Shown: positions 37,660 to 48,077, counted from the stretch's first letter. The stretch is DNA of 64,000 nt from an uncultured Bradyrhizobium sp. (GCF_936943645.1 NZ_CAKZJO010000053.1:186001-250000), one strand, 5' to 3'. Made by a program: numbers and translations. Notes: generated from the letters alone by a model not told the origin.

Positions 37660-37726
37660 CGTCCCGGCTGCCTCGCCGTCATACGGTGGACATATCCGGC
37701 GGTTCCGCAAACCAGTGAGCGATGAG

Positions 37727-37894
37727 ATGAGCGATGCACAAATCGGGCTGCTGACCGCGACCCCCATCATCATCGTGTTCGCGATCGCGCTTCGGCGAAT
37801 GGGGGTGCTGTCGACCGTGGCGACCGTATCGGCGGTGACACTCTCCGTCGCGATCGCGACGGTGCTGTTCACGACCCAGGCGCCGCTGCCATAG
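37727..37894 (+). CDS. small predicted membrane protein
   Basis: A 55-residue frame starting MSDAQIGLLTATPIIIVFAI, with two hydrophobic stretches separated by LRRMGVLSTVATVS and ending TTQAPLP. GATGAG precedes the ATG. It diverges from norE and shares its upstream region, including the NnrR-type box. I do not recognise it. Hydrophobicity and position favour a real gene, but without comparison it remains uncertain. Confidence 0.45.
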   Translation: MSDAQIGLLTATPIIIVFAIALRRMGVLSTVATVSAVTLSVAIATVLFTTQAPLP

Positions 37895-37895
37895 C

Positions 37896-38014
37896 GTGGG
37901 CAAAGCGACTTGTCCGCCGTAGCACAAAGAGCGAAGGCGGAAGCGTGCCCACCACCTTTGTCGATCGGGGAATAGATCGTGGGCACGGCGCGTTGCGCCT
38001 TTGCCCACCCTACG
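37896..38014 (+). repeat. nested inverted repeat (GTGGGCAAAG/CTTTGCCCAC family)
   Basis: The outer arms GTGGGCAAAG (37896-37905) and CTTTGCCCAC (37999-38008) enclose inner arms GTGCCCAC (37945-37952) and GTGGGCAC (37979-37986). The segment ends CCCTACG. I recall this arrangement as a high-copy intergenic repeat in Bradyrhizobium and Rhodopseudomonas. It lies between the small membrane gene and the convergent sugar permease gene. Confidence 0.65.
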
Positions 38015-38029
38015 AGACCACCGGTGCGC

Positions 38030-39216
38030 CTACCTGCGCTGATTATACACGTCGATACACACCGCCCCCAGCAGCACCAGCCCTTTGATGACCTGCTGAT
38101 AGTCGATGCCGATGCCAAGGATGGACATGCCGTTGTTCATCACGCCCATGATCATGGCGCCGACCACGGCCCCGCCGACTCGCCCGACGCCGCCATAGGC
38201 CGAAGCACCGCCGATGAAGCAGGCGGCGATGACGTCGAGCTCGAAGCCGAGGCCTGCCTTCGGCGTCGCCGTGTTGAGACGCGCGGCAAAGACGAGGCCA
38301 GCGAGCGCGGCGAGCACGCCCATGTTGACGAAGGTGAGGAACGTCAGCCGCTCGGTCTTGATGCCCGACAGCTTTGCCGCCTTGGCGTTGCCGCCGACCG
38401 CATAGACCTGCCGGCCGATCACCGTGCGGCGCGTGACGAAACCATAGAGCGCGATCAGCGCGGTCATGATCACCAGCACGTTGGGCAGGCCGCGATGCGA
38501 GGCGATCAGATAGGTGAAGTAGAGCACGGCGCAGGCGAGAAGGATGCTCTTGCCCAGGAAGAACGCATAAGGTTCGACCTCGATGCCGTGCGATTGCTCG
38601 CGCGAGCGGCCCTTGGCGCTGGCATAGACGAGGCCGAGCGCGAGCACGGCGCCGATCAGCATGGAGGTCGGATGCAGCGTGCCCGCCTCGGGCAGAAGCT
38701 CAGGAATGAAGCCGGAGGACAGCTTCTGGAACGTCGCCGGGAACGGGCCAAGTGACTGGCCCTGCAACACCGCGAGCGCGAGCCCCTTGAACACCAGCAT
38801 GCCCGCCAACGTCACGATGAAGGACGGAATCCCGAAGAAGGCCACCCAATAGCCCTGCGCCGCACCGATCGCCGCCCCCAGCAACAGGCAGGCAATGAAG
38901 GCGAGCGTGTAGTCGACCTTGTAGGTCACCATCAGCACGGCAGCGACAGCGCCGACGAAGCCCGCGACCGAGCCGACCGACAGGTCGATATGACCTGTTA
39001 CGATCACCAGCAGCATGCCCAGCGCCATGATGACGATGTAGCTGTTCTGAAGCACGAGGTTGGTCAGGTTCAGCGGCTGCAGCAACGTGCCGCCGGTCAT
39101 GACCTGGAAGAACAACATGATCGCGATCAACGACATCAGCATGCCGTAGTTGCGCAAATTGTTCTTGATGAAGCTGCCGTGCCGGCGCTCTTCAGGCAGC
39201 GATACCGTTTTGTCGG

Positions 39217-39220
<4 letters not shown>
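38030..39220 (-). CDS. mmsB: multiple-monosaccharide ABC transporter permease (MmsB/GguB class)
   Basis: A 396-residue inner-membrane permease with about ten helices. It begins MTDKTVSLPEERRHGSFIKN and contains VIVTGHIDLSVGSVAGFVGA, VAFFGIPSFIVTLAGMLVFK and the ribose/xylose-type YAVGGNAKAAKLSGIKT loop. This matches MmsB/GguB, which imports xylose, arabinose, galactose and related sugars with a ChvE-like binding protein. Start at 39220 overlaps the ATPase stop by four bases. No binding-protein gene is linked. Confidence 0.88.
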
Positions 39221-40794
<1,574 letters not shown>

Positions 40795-41226
40795 CTCATC
40801 GTATCCTTGCTTTACTTCGCCTCTCCCCGCCTGCGGGGAGAGGCCGGAATTCGAGCGCAGCTTGAATTCCGGGTGAGGGGGAGCCTCCGCGAGGGCGGTG
40901 ACAATCGTTTCGAGAACGCCAGCCAGATTGCTCGACACGTCGTTGTTCCAGAACCGCAGGATCCGATAGTTTCGATCGGCCAGCCATTTGTCGCGTACGG
41001 CGTCGCGCGGGCTGTCAGCATGTTGCCCTCCATCGACTTCAATGATCAGCCGAGCCTCGCGGCAGATGAAATCAACCGTGTACGCGCCGATCGGCTCTTG
41101 CCGAACGAATTTGTAGCCGCTCAGCCGACGAGCGCGCAGGCGATACCAGAGTTTTCCTTCCGCATCCGTCAACGTGGCCCGCAAGCTTCTTGCGCGATCG
41201 GTTTTGGATTCATCAGCACCTCGCAT
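40795..41226 (-). CDS. DUF559 endonuclease-like protein, reading frame runs on into mmsA
   Basis: The frame from the ATG at 41226 begins MRGADESKTDRARSLRATLT. Its core is the DUF559 domain: RARRLSGYKFVRQEPIGAYT, VDFICREARLIIEVDGGQHA and NYRILRFWNNDV, a restriction-endonuclease/Vsr-like fold with plausible acidic residues in VDF and EVDGGQH. After LAEAPPHPEF it passes through the palindromes (GLSPQAGRGEVK) and has no stop before the ATPase gene, so the segment given ends at the mmsA start. DUF559 proteins are small (about 110-150 residues) and of unproven activity. It could be a free protein by internal termination, a fusion, or a gene whose stop was lost. Confidence 0.6.
40819..40844. repeat. 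left outer palindrome of the DUF559 element
   Basis: Perfect 12-bp arms GCCTCTCCCCGC and GCGGGGAGAGGC separated by CT. It is followed inward by a second hairpin with arms CCGGAATTC and GAATTCCGG (40844-40872). Confidence 0.9.
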
Positions 41227-41264
41227 GCGGAGACTCCCCCTCACCCGCCGCGCTTTGCGCGTCG

Positions 41265-41290
41265 GCCTCTCCCCGCAAGCGGGGAGAGGC
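41265..41290. repeat. right outer palindrome of the DUF559 element
   Basis: The same perfect 12-bp arms as at 40819-40844, separated by AA. It ends 16 bp before the livH start codon, and the livH ribosome binding site (GAAAGG) begins at its edge. Confidence 0.9.
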
Positions 41291-41306
41291 GAAAGGTCCA
41301 TCATAC

Positions 41307-42200
41307 ATGAACACCGCCTTCCTCATCCAGCTCCTGGTCAACGGCCTCGTGGTCGGCACGCTCTATGGCGTGGTCGCGATGTCGTTCGTGCTGATCTACA
41401 AGGCGACGCAGGTCGTCAATTTCGCGCAAGGCGAGTTGCTGCTGGTCGGCGCCTGGGTGTGCTGGGCGCTGCTGGCGAAGTACCAGGTGCCGTTCTGGAT
41501 CGGCATGCCGATGACGCTGGTGTTCATGTTCGTGTTCGGCATTGCGGTCCAGGTCCTCATCCTGCGGCCGATGATCGGCGAGCCTATCATCTCGGTGATC
41601 ATGGTGACGATCGGACTCTCCACCGTCCTGCAGGCGACCCTGAAATGGATGTTCGGCGTCAATCCGCAGCCGTTCCCGCGCGTGTTCGAGAGCCAGTCGG
41701 TCAGCCTGCTAGGCCTGCAGATCCAGACCGTTTATGTCATGAGTCTCGTGGTCTCCGTCGCCATGATGATCGGCATGGCCTGGTTCTTCCGTGCCTCCAA
41801 ATACGGCCTTGCGATGCGCGCCACTGCGTTCAACCAGCAGGTCGCGCAGTCGCTCGGCATTTCCGTGAAAAGCGTGTTCGCGATGGCCTGGGCGATCTCG
41901 GCGACGGTGTCGGCGGTCGCGGGTGTCGTCGTCGCCGTCGTGAACGGCGTGTCCTCGGGCCTTGCCGCCTACGGCATCAAGGTGTTTCCGGCAGCGATCC
42001 TCGGCGGGCTCGATTCCGTCGGCGGCGCCGTGCTCGGCGGCATCATCATCGGCCTGCTCGAGAACGTCGCGCAATATGTCGACAGCGAGTACCTGCACTG
42101 GGGCAATCTCTACGAGATCGCGCCGTTCTACGTCCTCATCATCGTGCTGATGATCAAGCCCTACGGCCTGTTCGGCACCCACGACATCGAACGGATCTGA
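41307..42200 (+). CDS. livH: branched-chain amino acid-type ABC transporter permease LivH
   Basis: A 297-residue permease starting MNTAFLIQLLVNGLVVGTLY, with the family motifs GVVAMSFVLIYKATQVVNFA and QGELLLVGAW, and the LivH loop RATAFNQQVAQSLGISVKSV. The ATG at 41307 follows GAAAGG; the frame is open upstream, but that part lies in the DUF559 element. It is now the first gene of its operon. In related clusters livG and often an acyl-CoA synthetase gene come earlier. Confidence 0.92.
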   Translation: MNTAFLIQLLVNGLVVGTLYGVVAMSFVLIYKATQVVNFAQGELLLVGAWVCWALLAKYQVPFWIGMPMTLVFMFVFGIAVQVLILRPMIGEPIISVIMVTIGLSTVLQATLKWMFGVNPQPFPRVFESQSVSLLGLQIQTVYVMSLVVSVAMMIGMAWFFRASKYGLAMRATAFNQQVAQSLGISVKSVFAMAWAISATVSAVAGVVVAVVNGVSSGLAAYGIKVFPAAILGGLDSVGGAVLGGIIIGLLENVAQYVDSEYLHWGNLYEIAPFYVLIIVLMIKPYGLFGTHDIERI

Positions 42201-42203
42201 CCC

Positions 42204-43277
42204 ATGGCCGGCCCTGCCCTCATTCCTGCTGGTGATTTCCGCACCTCCTACGCGGCCGATACCACGATCTTCCCGACGACGACGAGCCGCAATTTCGCCA
42301 TCGCGGGCGCGCTGCTCCTGTGCTTCGCGCCGCAGTTCTTCAGCGGCTACTGGCTCAGCATCCTGATCCAGATCGGCATCTTCTCGATCGCGGCGCTCGG
42401 CCTCAACATCCTGGTCGGCTTCACCGGGCAGATCTCGATCGGCCATGCCGCCTTCTTCCTGCTCGGCGCCTTCACCTCGGCGTATATCTCCAACAACGCG
42501 CCGATCCCGGTGTTCTTCGCCATCCCGCTCGCCGGTGTCATCACCGCCCTGGTCGGCCTGATCTTCGGCATTCCGGCGGCGCGGCTCAAGGGTCTCTACC
42601 TCGTCATCGCGACGCTGGCGGCGCAATATATCCTGCTCGACTTCTTCTCCCGTGCCGAGTGGTTTACCGGTGGCTCTGTGCCGGCGAGCGCGAATCCGTT
42701 CTCGATCTTCGGCTATACGCTGCGCGGCGATAAACAATATTTCTACGTCGTGCTGGCCTATGTGCTGCTTTGCTACATCCTCGTCACCAATCTGATGCGC
42801 ACGCGCGACGGCCGCGCGCTGGTGGCGATCCGCGACCATTATCTCTCCGCCGAGATCATGGGCATCAACCTCACGAAATACCGCACGTTGTCGTTCGGAC
42901 TTGCCGCCTTCTTCGCCGGCATCGCCGGCGCGCTCTACGCGCACTACCAGCTCGTGGTCTCGCAGGAAGGCTTCGGCATCGAGCGCTCGATCCTGTTCCT
43001 GGCCATGATCATCATCGGCGGCACCGGCTCGGTGATGGGCACGCTGATGGGCACGGCCTTCGTGGTGCTGCTGCCGGAGTCCATGGAATTCATCAGCCTG
43101 TACCTGAAGGGCGGCGCGATCGACAAAGCGCTGTCGCTCAACACCAACATCACCTTCCTGCGCGAGATCGCGATCGGGGTGATCATCATCGCATTCCTGA
43201 TGTTCGAGCCTGACGGGCTCGCGCATCGCTGGCGGCAGATCAAGGCATACTGGAAACTCTACCCGTTCTCGCATTGA
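42204..43277 (+). CDS. livM: branched-chain amino acid-type ABC transporter permease LivM
   Basis: A 357-residue permease. After a hydrophilic lead (MAGPALIPAGDFRTSYAADT) come about nine helices with LGLNILVGFTGQISIGHAAF, IPAARLKGLYLVIATLAAQY and the LivM loop ALVAIRDHYLSAEIMGINLT. It lies three bases after livH and pairs with it. The family imports amino acids but also amides, urea and aromatic acids. Confidence 0.92.
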   Translation: MAGPALIPAGDFRTSYAADTTIFPTTTSRNFAIAGALLLCFAPQFFSGYWLSILIQIGIFSIAALGLNILVGFTGQISIGHAAFFLLGAFTSAYISNNAPIPVFFAIPLAGVITALVGLIFGIPAARLKGLYLVIATLAAQYILLDFFSRAEWFTGGSVPASANPFSIFGYTLRGDKQYFYVVLAYVLLCYILVTNLMRTRDGRALVAIRDHYLSAEIMGINLTKYRTLSFGLAAFFAGIAGALYAHYQLVVSQEGFGIERSILFLAMIIIGGTGSVMGTLMGTAFVVLLPESMEFISLYLKGGAIDKALSLNTNITFLREIAIGVIIIAFLMFEPDGLAHRWRQIKAYWKLYPFSH

Positions 43278-43325
43278 GCGCGGGCAACTAACTTCACTTA
43301 AACAATAAACAGGAGGAACCGACCC

Positions 43326-44609
43326 ATGACGATGAAGTCACTTTTGAGCACCGCATCGCTCGCGATCGCGATCGCCGCATTCTCGACCGGCGCGCAGGCC
43401 CAGATCGCAATCGGCCATCTCGCCGACTATTCCGGCGGCACCTCCGACGTCGGCACGCCCTACGGCCAGGCCGTCGCCGACACCTTCGCCTGGGTCAACA
43501 AGAACGGCGGCGTCGGCGGCAAGCAGCTCAACGTCGACACCAACGACTATGGCTACCAGGTGCCGCGCGCGATCGCGCTGTACAAGAAGTGGTCCGCACC
43601 GGACAGCAAGGTCGCCGCGATCATGGGCTGGGGCACCGCCGACACCGAGGCACTGACCGGCTTCCTCGCCCAGGACAAGATCCCCGACATGTCCGGCTCC
43701 TATGCCGCGGCGCTGACCGATCCGGAAGGCACGAGCGGCAAGGCCAAGCCTGCGCCTTACAATTTCTTCTATGGCCCGAGCTATTCGGACTCGCTGCGCG
43801 CGATGCTGATGTGGGCCGCCGAGGACTGGAAGGCCAAGGGCAAGTCCGGCAAGCCGAAATTCGTGCACATGGGCGCCAACCACCCCTATCCGAACGCGCC
43901 GAAGGCCGCCGGTGAGGCGATGGCGCAGGAGCTCGGCTTCGAAGTGCTGCCGCCGCTGGTGTTCGCGCTGGCGCCGGGCGACTACAGCGCCCAGTGCCTG
44001 AGCCTGAAATCGTCGGGTGCCAACTACGCCTATCTCGGCAACACCGCCGCCTCCAACATCTCGGTGATGAAGGCCTGCAAGACCGCCGGCGTCGAGATCC
44101 AGTTCATGGGCAATGTCTGGGGCATGGACGAGAACGCCGCCAAGACGGCAGGCGATGCCGCCAACGGCGTGATCTTCCCCTTGCGCACCGCGGTGAGCTG
44201 GGGCGGCGATGCGCCCGGCATGAAGACGGTGATGGAAATCTCCAAGATGTCCGACGCCAGCGGCAAGGTCTATCGTCCCGTGCACTACGTCGCAGCCGTC
44301 TGCTCGGCGCTGTACATGAAGGAAGCGATCGACTGGGCCGCCAAGAACGGCGGCGCCACCGGTGAGAACGTCGCGAAGGGCTTCTACCAGAAGAAGGATT
44401 GGGTGCCGGCCGGAATGGAAGGCGTCTGCAATCCCTCGACCTGGACCGACAAGGACCATCGCGGCACGCTGAAGGTCGATCTCTATCGCACCAAAATCTC
44501 GGGCGCGACCGACGGCGACCTCAACGATCTCATGGCCAAGGGCACGATCAAGCTCGAGAAGGTCAAGACCGTCGAGCTGCCGCGCAAGCCGGAACTGCTG
44601 GGCTGGTGA
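43326..44609 (+). CDS. LivK-type ABC transporter substrate-binding protein
   Basis: A 427-residue type I periplasmic binding protein. The signal peptide MTMKSLLSTASLAIAIAAFS ends at GAQA. The mature part begins QIAIGHLADYSGGTSDVGTP and contains GVGGKQLNVDTNDYGYQVPR and NFFYGPSYSDSLRAMLMWAA. AGGAGGAA precedes the ATG. At over 400 residues it is longer than classical LivK and resembles the aromatic/urea-type branch linked to PaaK-like ligases in bradyrhizobia. The ligand is unknown. Confidence 0.9.
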   Translation: MTMKSLLSTASLAIAIAAFSTGAQAQIAIGHLADYSGGTSDVGTPYGQAVADTFAWVNKNGGVGGKQLNVDTNDYGYQVPRAIALYKKWSAPDSKVAAIMGWGTADTEALTGFLAQDKIPDMSGSYAAALTDPEGTSGKAKPAPYNFFYGPSYSDSLRAMLMWAAEDWKAKGKSGKPKFVHMGANHPYPNAPKAAGEAMAQELGFEVLPPLVFALAPGDYSAQCLSLKSSGANYAYLGNTAASNISVMKACKTAGVEIQFMGNVWGMDENAAKTAGDAANGVIFPLRTAVSWGGDAPGMKTVMEISKMSDASGKVYRPVHYVAAVCSALYMKEAIDWAAKNGGATGENVAKGFYQKKDWVPAGMEGVCNPSTWTDKDHRGTLKVDLYRTKISGATDGDLNDLMAKGTIKLEKVKTVELPRKPELLGW

Positions 44610-44636
44610 GCCACGCCATCGCCTCAAACACAACTG

Positions 44637-44746
44637 TCATCCCCCGCGAATGCGGGGGATCCAGTACGCCGTGGCCCCTCGGGGAACGTCAGGCGGCTCT
44701 GGAATACTGGGTCGCCCGGTCAAGCCGGGCGACGACACCGAGAGAG
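44637..44746 (+). repeat. bradyrhizobial-type palindromic intergenic repeat, copy B
   Basis: A first hairpin at 44639-44660 has arms ATCCCCCGC and GCGGGGGAT around GAAT. It is followed by CCAGTACGCCGTGG, then a second hairpin at 44711-44733 with arms GTCGCCCGG and CCGGGCGAC. Order and the CCAGTAC core match 30068-30210. It sits between the binding-protein and livF genes inside an operon, where it may act as an mRNA-stability element. Confidence 0.7.
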
Positions 44747-44755
44747 TAACTGGCC

Positions 44756-45595
44756 ATGAGTGAAACAGCTCAGATCGAACGCCCCACTCCCACCGCCGTC
44801 CCCGCACCGCCCCTCCTCGCGGTGCGCAACATCGAGGTGGTCTATGACGACGTCATCCTGGTGCTGCGCGGGCTCAGCCTCGACGTGCCCAAGGGCGCGA
44901 TCGTGGCACTGCTGGGCGCCAACGGCGCCGGCAAGTCGACGACGCTGAAGGCGATCTCGGGGCTGCTCAAGACCGAGGACGGCGAGGTCACGCGCGGCGA
45001 GATCCTGTTCGAGGGCGAGCCCATCAACGGCATCGATCCCGACAAGATCGTCCGCCGCGGGATCTTCCAGGTGATGGAGGGCCGGCGCATCGTCGCCGAC
45101 ATGACGTCACTGGAGAACCTCAAGCTCGGCGCCTTCACCCGCAGGGACCGCGAGGTCGATTCCGATCTCGACATGGTCTTCAACTATTTCCCGCGCCTGA
45201 AGGAGCGCACCGGCCTTGCCGGTTATCTCTCCGGCGGCGAGCAGCAGATGCTCGCGATCGGCCGCGCGCTGATGGCACGCCCGAAGATGATCCTGATGGA
45301 CGAGCCGTCGATGGGCCTGTCGCCGCTGCTGGTGAAGGAGGTGTTCTCCATCATCCAAAAGATCAACCGCGACCTCGGCGTCACCATCCTCCTGGTGGAG
45401 CAGAACGCGCGCGCCGCGCTGTCGGTGGCCAGCCACGGCTACATCATGGAGCAGGGCAAGGTCGTGCTCGACGGCACCGCCGACGAATTGCGCGACAACG
45501 AGGACGTCAAGGAATTCTATCTCGGCGGCGCCGGCGACCAGCGCAAGAGTTTCAAGAACCTCAAGAGCTTCAAGCGGCGCAAGCGGTGGCTCTAA
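44756..45595 (+). CDS. livF: branched-chain amino acid-type ABC transporter ATPase LivF
   Basis: A 279-residue ATPase: Walker A GANGAGKST, Q-loop IFQVMEGRRIVADMTSLENL, signature LSGGEQQMLAIGRAL, Walker B ILMDEPSMGLSP and switch LVEQNARAA, all typical of LivF. It has an extra basic C-terminal tail (SFKNLKSFKRRKRWL). Its stop overlaps the convergent epimerase stop by four bases. The partner ATPase LivG is not in the window. Confidence 0.92.
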   Translation: MSETAQIERPTPTAVPAPPLLAVRNIEVVYDDVILVLRGLSLDVPKGAIVALLGANGAGKSTTLKAISGLLKTEDGEVTRGEILFEGEPINGIDPDKIVRRGIFQVMEGRRIVADMTSLENLKLGAFTRRDREVDSDLDMVFNYFPRLKERTGLAGYLSGGEQQMLAIGRALMARPKMILMDEPSMGLSPLLVKEVFSIIQKINRDLGVTILLVEQNARAALSVASHGYIMEQGKVVLDGTADELRDNEDVKEFYLGGAGDQRKSFKNLKSFKRRKRWL

Positions 45596-46743
45596 TCGAG
45601 CACCTGCTCCGCTTCCGTGACCGCGCAGAGAACATGATAGAACGACGACGCAGGAATGGTGTCGACCAGCGATTTGCCGTCGCGATCGAACTGATCGTAC
45701 CAGCCGCCCCGCACGGGATGGCTGAGATAATGTCGTTCGAGCCGCACCAGCGCTGCGCGCGCCTCGTCGGCCGCGCCCGCTTCGCCGGATTCGGCTTGCG
45801 CGGTCCACGCCTTCGCAATTTCGGTCTGCGGCCACAGCCGGCGCGTGTGACGGCGGATGTTGCCGCTGTCGTCCCCCTCGTCGATCAGGCAGCCGGTGGC
45901 CTCGTCGCGATAGCGCAGCGCGCTCGCCAGGAGCTCGGCGCGCCGCTGCCCGGTCGGACAGCCCGTGATGCGTTCGAATCCCTTCAAGAGCCAGACCCAT
46001 TCCGCCTGGTGGCCCGGCTCGATGCTGACCGGCTCGATCTTCGACCAGTCCTCCTCGAAATACTCGCTGAGCACGCACTTCCGCTTGTCATAGAGGTTGG
46101 CGAGGAACAGCGCGAAGAATTCGCCGGCGCGGTTCTGGAACGACAGATCGTGGGTCGCTTCGAAGCACGCGATCATCGCCTCGAACAGGTGCATGTGAGG
46201 GTTCTGCCGGCGCGGCAGCGAGACCGGCAGGCCTTCGTGCACGCCCCCGTGCGGCGAGCGCAGATGGCCGTCGAGAAAGGCGAGCAGCGCGTCGATTTCG
46301 GCGCGGACCTGCGCGTCCTGGTCGAGCGCGTAAACGGTCGCGAGCGCAAACAGGATGAAGGCGTGGTCGTAGGCATCGCGCCGGCCGTCCAGCACGGTGC
46401 CCTCCGGCGTCAGCCGGTGCACATAGCCCGGCCGGCCGTCAGGCGATTTCGCCTTCGCGAGCAAGTGCTCCAGCCCCTTCAGCGCGATGACGCGCCCCTC
46501 GGGATACCAGCCCATCTGCGCAGCCTTGGCATAGCAATAGATCTGCCGGGCCTGCACGAATACGCGCCGCGGCGCAGCGATATCCGCAGTGCCGTCCCGG
46601 TGCAGCCGGTCGATGAAGCCGCCCGTGGCCTGATCCCAGCCGACGGTCGACCACAGCGGCAGCGCCTCGTCGATCATGCGGCGTTTCAGACGCGCGACGA
46701 CATCCGCAGCTTCATCCGCCGCAATGCTTCCTACGTCCGCCAT
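45592..46743 (-). CDS. AGE-family sugar epimerase/isomerase
   Basis: A 383-residue (alpha/alpha)6-barrel enzyme of the N-acylglucosamine 2-epimerase family. Characteristic segments are IDEALPLWSTVGWDQATGGF, RRVFVQARQIYCYAKAAQMG, DHAFILFALATVYALD, PHMHLFEAMIACFEAT and IEPGHQAEWVWLLKGFERIT, with the His residues of the active-site pocket. The family includes GlcNAc 2-epimerase and mannose or mannose-6-phosphate isomerase. The ATG at 46743 follows GAGAGGA; an upstream open frame was discounted because it overlaps the divergent gene. It is close to the glycan locus and could feed ManNAc- or mannose-type precursors, but the link is speculative. Confidence 0.85.
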   Translation of the reverse strand: MADVGSIAADEAADVVARLKRRMIDEALPLWSTVGWDQATGGFIDRLHRDGTADIAAPRRVFVQARQIYCYAKAAQMGWYPEGRVIALKGLEHLLAKAKSPDGRPGYVHRLTPEGTVLDGRRDAYDHAFILFALATVYALDQDAQVRAEIDALLAFLDGHLRSPHGGVHEGLPVSLPRRQNPHMHLFEAMIACFEATHDLSFQNRAGEFFALFLANLYDKRKCVLSEYFEEDWSKIEPVSIEPGHQAEWVWLLKGFERITGCPTGQRRAELLASALRYRDEATGCLIDEGDDSGNIRRHTRRLWPQTEIAKAWTAQAESGEAGAADEARAALVRLERHYLSHPVRGGWYDQFDRDGKSLVDTIPASSFYHVLCAVTEAEQVLD

Positions 46744-46829
46744 CGGGTCCTCTCCAGGCCTTGCCAATGGCGGTCTGATACCCATGCCGGTCGCGGTGCG
46801 CAACGGATGCCAACACGGAAACAACAGCC

Positions 46830-48075
46830 ATGACCGCCCATTACGACGCCCGCGAGACGCGTGAGCCAGCAGCGCGCGAGGCCGACCTGTTCTCCCGCCT
46901 GCCGGAGGTATTGCGAGCCGCGATGGCCGCCCCGGCCTATGCCGAGCGGCTGAGAGGTTTCGATCCCGCCGCCGTGACCTCCAGAGCGGCGCTGGCGGGC
47001 CTGCCGGTGCTGCGCAAGTCGGAACTGCCCGCCCTGCACAAGGCCTCTGCGCCCTTCGGTGGCTTCGTGGCGGCCGCCCCCGGCTCATAGGCCTGGAGTA
47101 CGAGACCCAAAATTTTCATTTCTCTATTACTCCATATGTATCCTCTTAATTTACTAGATGGCACCAGACCCCTGGCGCGGTGCGCGGGCGCTGTTCGCAG
47201 CCGGGTTCCGCCCCGACGATATCGTCCTCAATACCTTCAGCTACCATCTCACCCCCGGCGGCTTCATCTTCGACGCTTCGGCACGTGCGCTCGGCTGCGC
47301 CGTGATCCCTGCCGGGCCCGGCAATACTGAACAGCAATTCGAGCTGATCGAGGCCTACCGGCCGGTCGGCTACAGCGGCACGCCGGACTTCCTGAAGATC
47401 CTGCTCGATGCCGCTGCAAGCGCGGGCCGGGACGCCTCTTCGATCAAGCGCGCGCTGGTCTCGGGCGCAGCCTTCCCGCCCTCGCTCCAGGCCGAGATCA
47501 AGGCGCGCGGCATCGACGCCTACCAGGCCTTCGGCACCGCCGATCTCGGCCTCATCGCCTTCGAGACCGAGGCGCGCGACGGTATGGTCGTGAACGAGGA
47601 TCTGATCATGGAGATCGTCAAGCCCGGCACCGGTGATCCCGTCACGCCGGGCGATGTCGGCGAGATCGTGGTGACCTCGCTCGATCCGCACCATCCCTGG
47701 ATCCGGCTCGCGCTCGGCGACCTCACCGCGGCGCTGCCGGGCACGAGCCCCTGCGGGCGCACCAATATGCGCATCAAGGGCTGGATGGGCCGCGCCGACC
47801 AGACCACCAAGGTCAAGGGCATGTTCATCCGCCCCGAGCAGATTGCCGAGATCGGCAAGCGCCATGCCGCGCTCGGAAGACTGCGCCTCGTCGTCACCCG
47901 TCATGGCGAGAGCGATGCGATGACGCTGAAGGCGGAAGCGGTCGCTGCGAGCGAGGCGCTATGCGAAGAGATCGCCGGCACCTTGCGCGCCGTGACGAAG
48001 CTCGGCGGCAATGTCGAGCTGGTCAGCCCCGGCGCGCTGCCGAATGACGGCAAGGTGATCGCCGACGAGCGATAG
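46830..48075 (+). pseudogene. broken PaaK-like AMP-forming ligase
   Basis: Two pieces of one adenylate-forming ligase lie in different frames. The N-terminal piece (46830-47090) begins MTAHYDARETREPAAREADL and ends in FGGFVAAAPGS followed by a stop. The C-terminal piece (from about 47161 to 48075) begins DPWRGARALFAAGFRPDDIV and includes NTFSYHLTPGGFIFD, YSGTPDFLKILLDA, TNMRIKGWMGRADQTTKVKG and the C-terminal domain of phenylacetate-CoA ligase-like proteins. Between them, where the Ser/Thr/Gly-rich ATP-binding loop should be, is an AT-rich stretch with stops. The C-terminal piece could be translated from the ATG at 47158, but it would lack the phosphate loop. PaaK-like genes commonly follow livHMKF in bradyrhizobia, with the epimerase inserted here between. 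Confidence 0.75.
47091..47157. other. AT-rich foreign-looking insert/replacement within the ligase gene
   Basis: From about 47107 to 47157 the GC content falls to near 30%, against about 65% on both sides, with several stops in all plus frames. It replaces roughly the 15-20 codons expected for the ATP-binding loop. No terminal repeats or target duplication are visible. It could be a filler at a repaired break or a sequence/assembly artefact. Confidence 0.6.
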
Positions 48076-48077
48076 TC

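Larger units (their letters stand above)
40816..41293. mobile_element. 478-bp palindrome-bounded element carrying a DUF559 gene
   Basis: Two inverted terminal segments bound one DUF559 frame. Reading inwards to outwards, each has CTCCCCCTCACCCG, then a hairpin of variable sequence, then the arms GCCTCTCCCCGC and GCGGGGAGAGGC separated by two bases, then GAA. The left copy is 40816-40883 (minus orientation) and the right is 41234-41293 (plus). Both middle hairpins keep structure but not sequence (GGAATTC arms on the left, CCGCGC/GCGCG on the right). No target duplication is obvious. The layout resembles REP palindromes flanking RAYT transposase genes, with a nuclease-fold gene in place of the transposase. 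Mobility is inferred. Confidence 0.6.

Noticed and set aside
47091..47157. The AT-rich stretch as a tRNA fragment, attachment site or small RNA gene
   Set aside because: I could not fold a cloverleaf or find flanking direct repeats, so it is listed only as an anomalous replacement.
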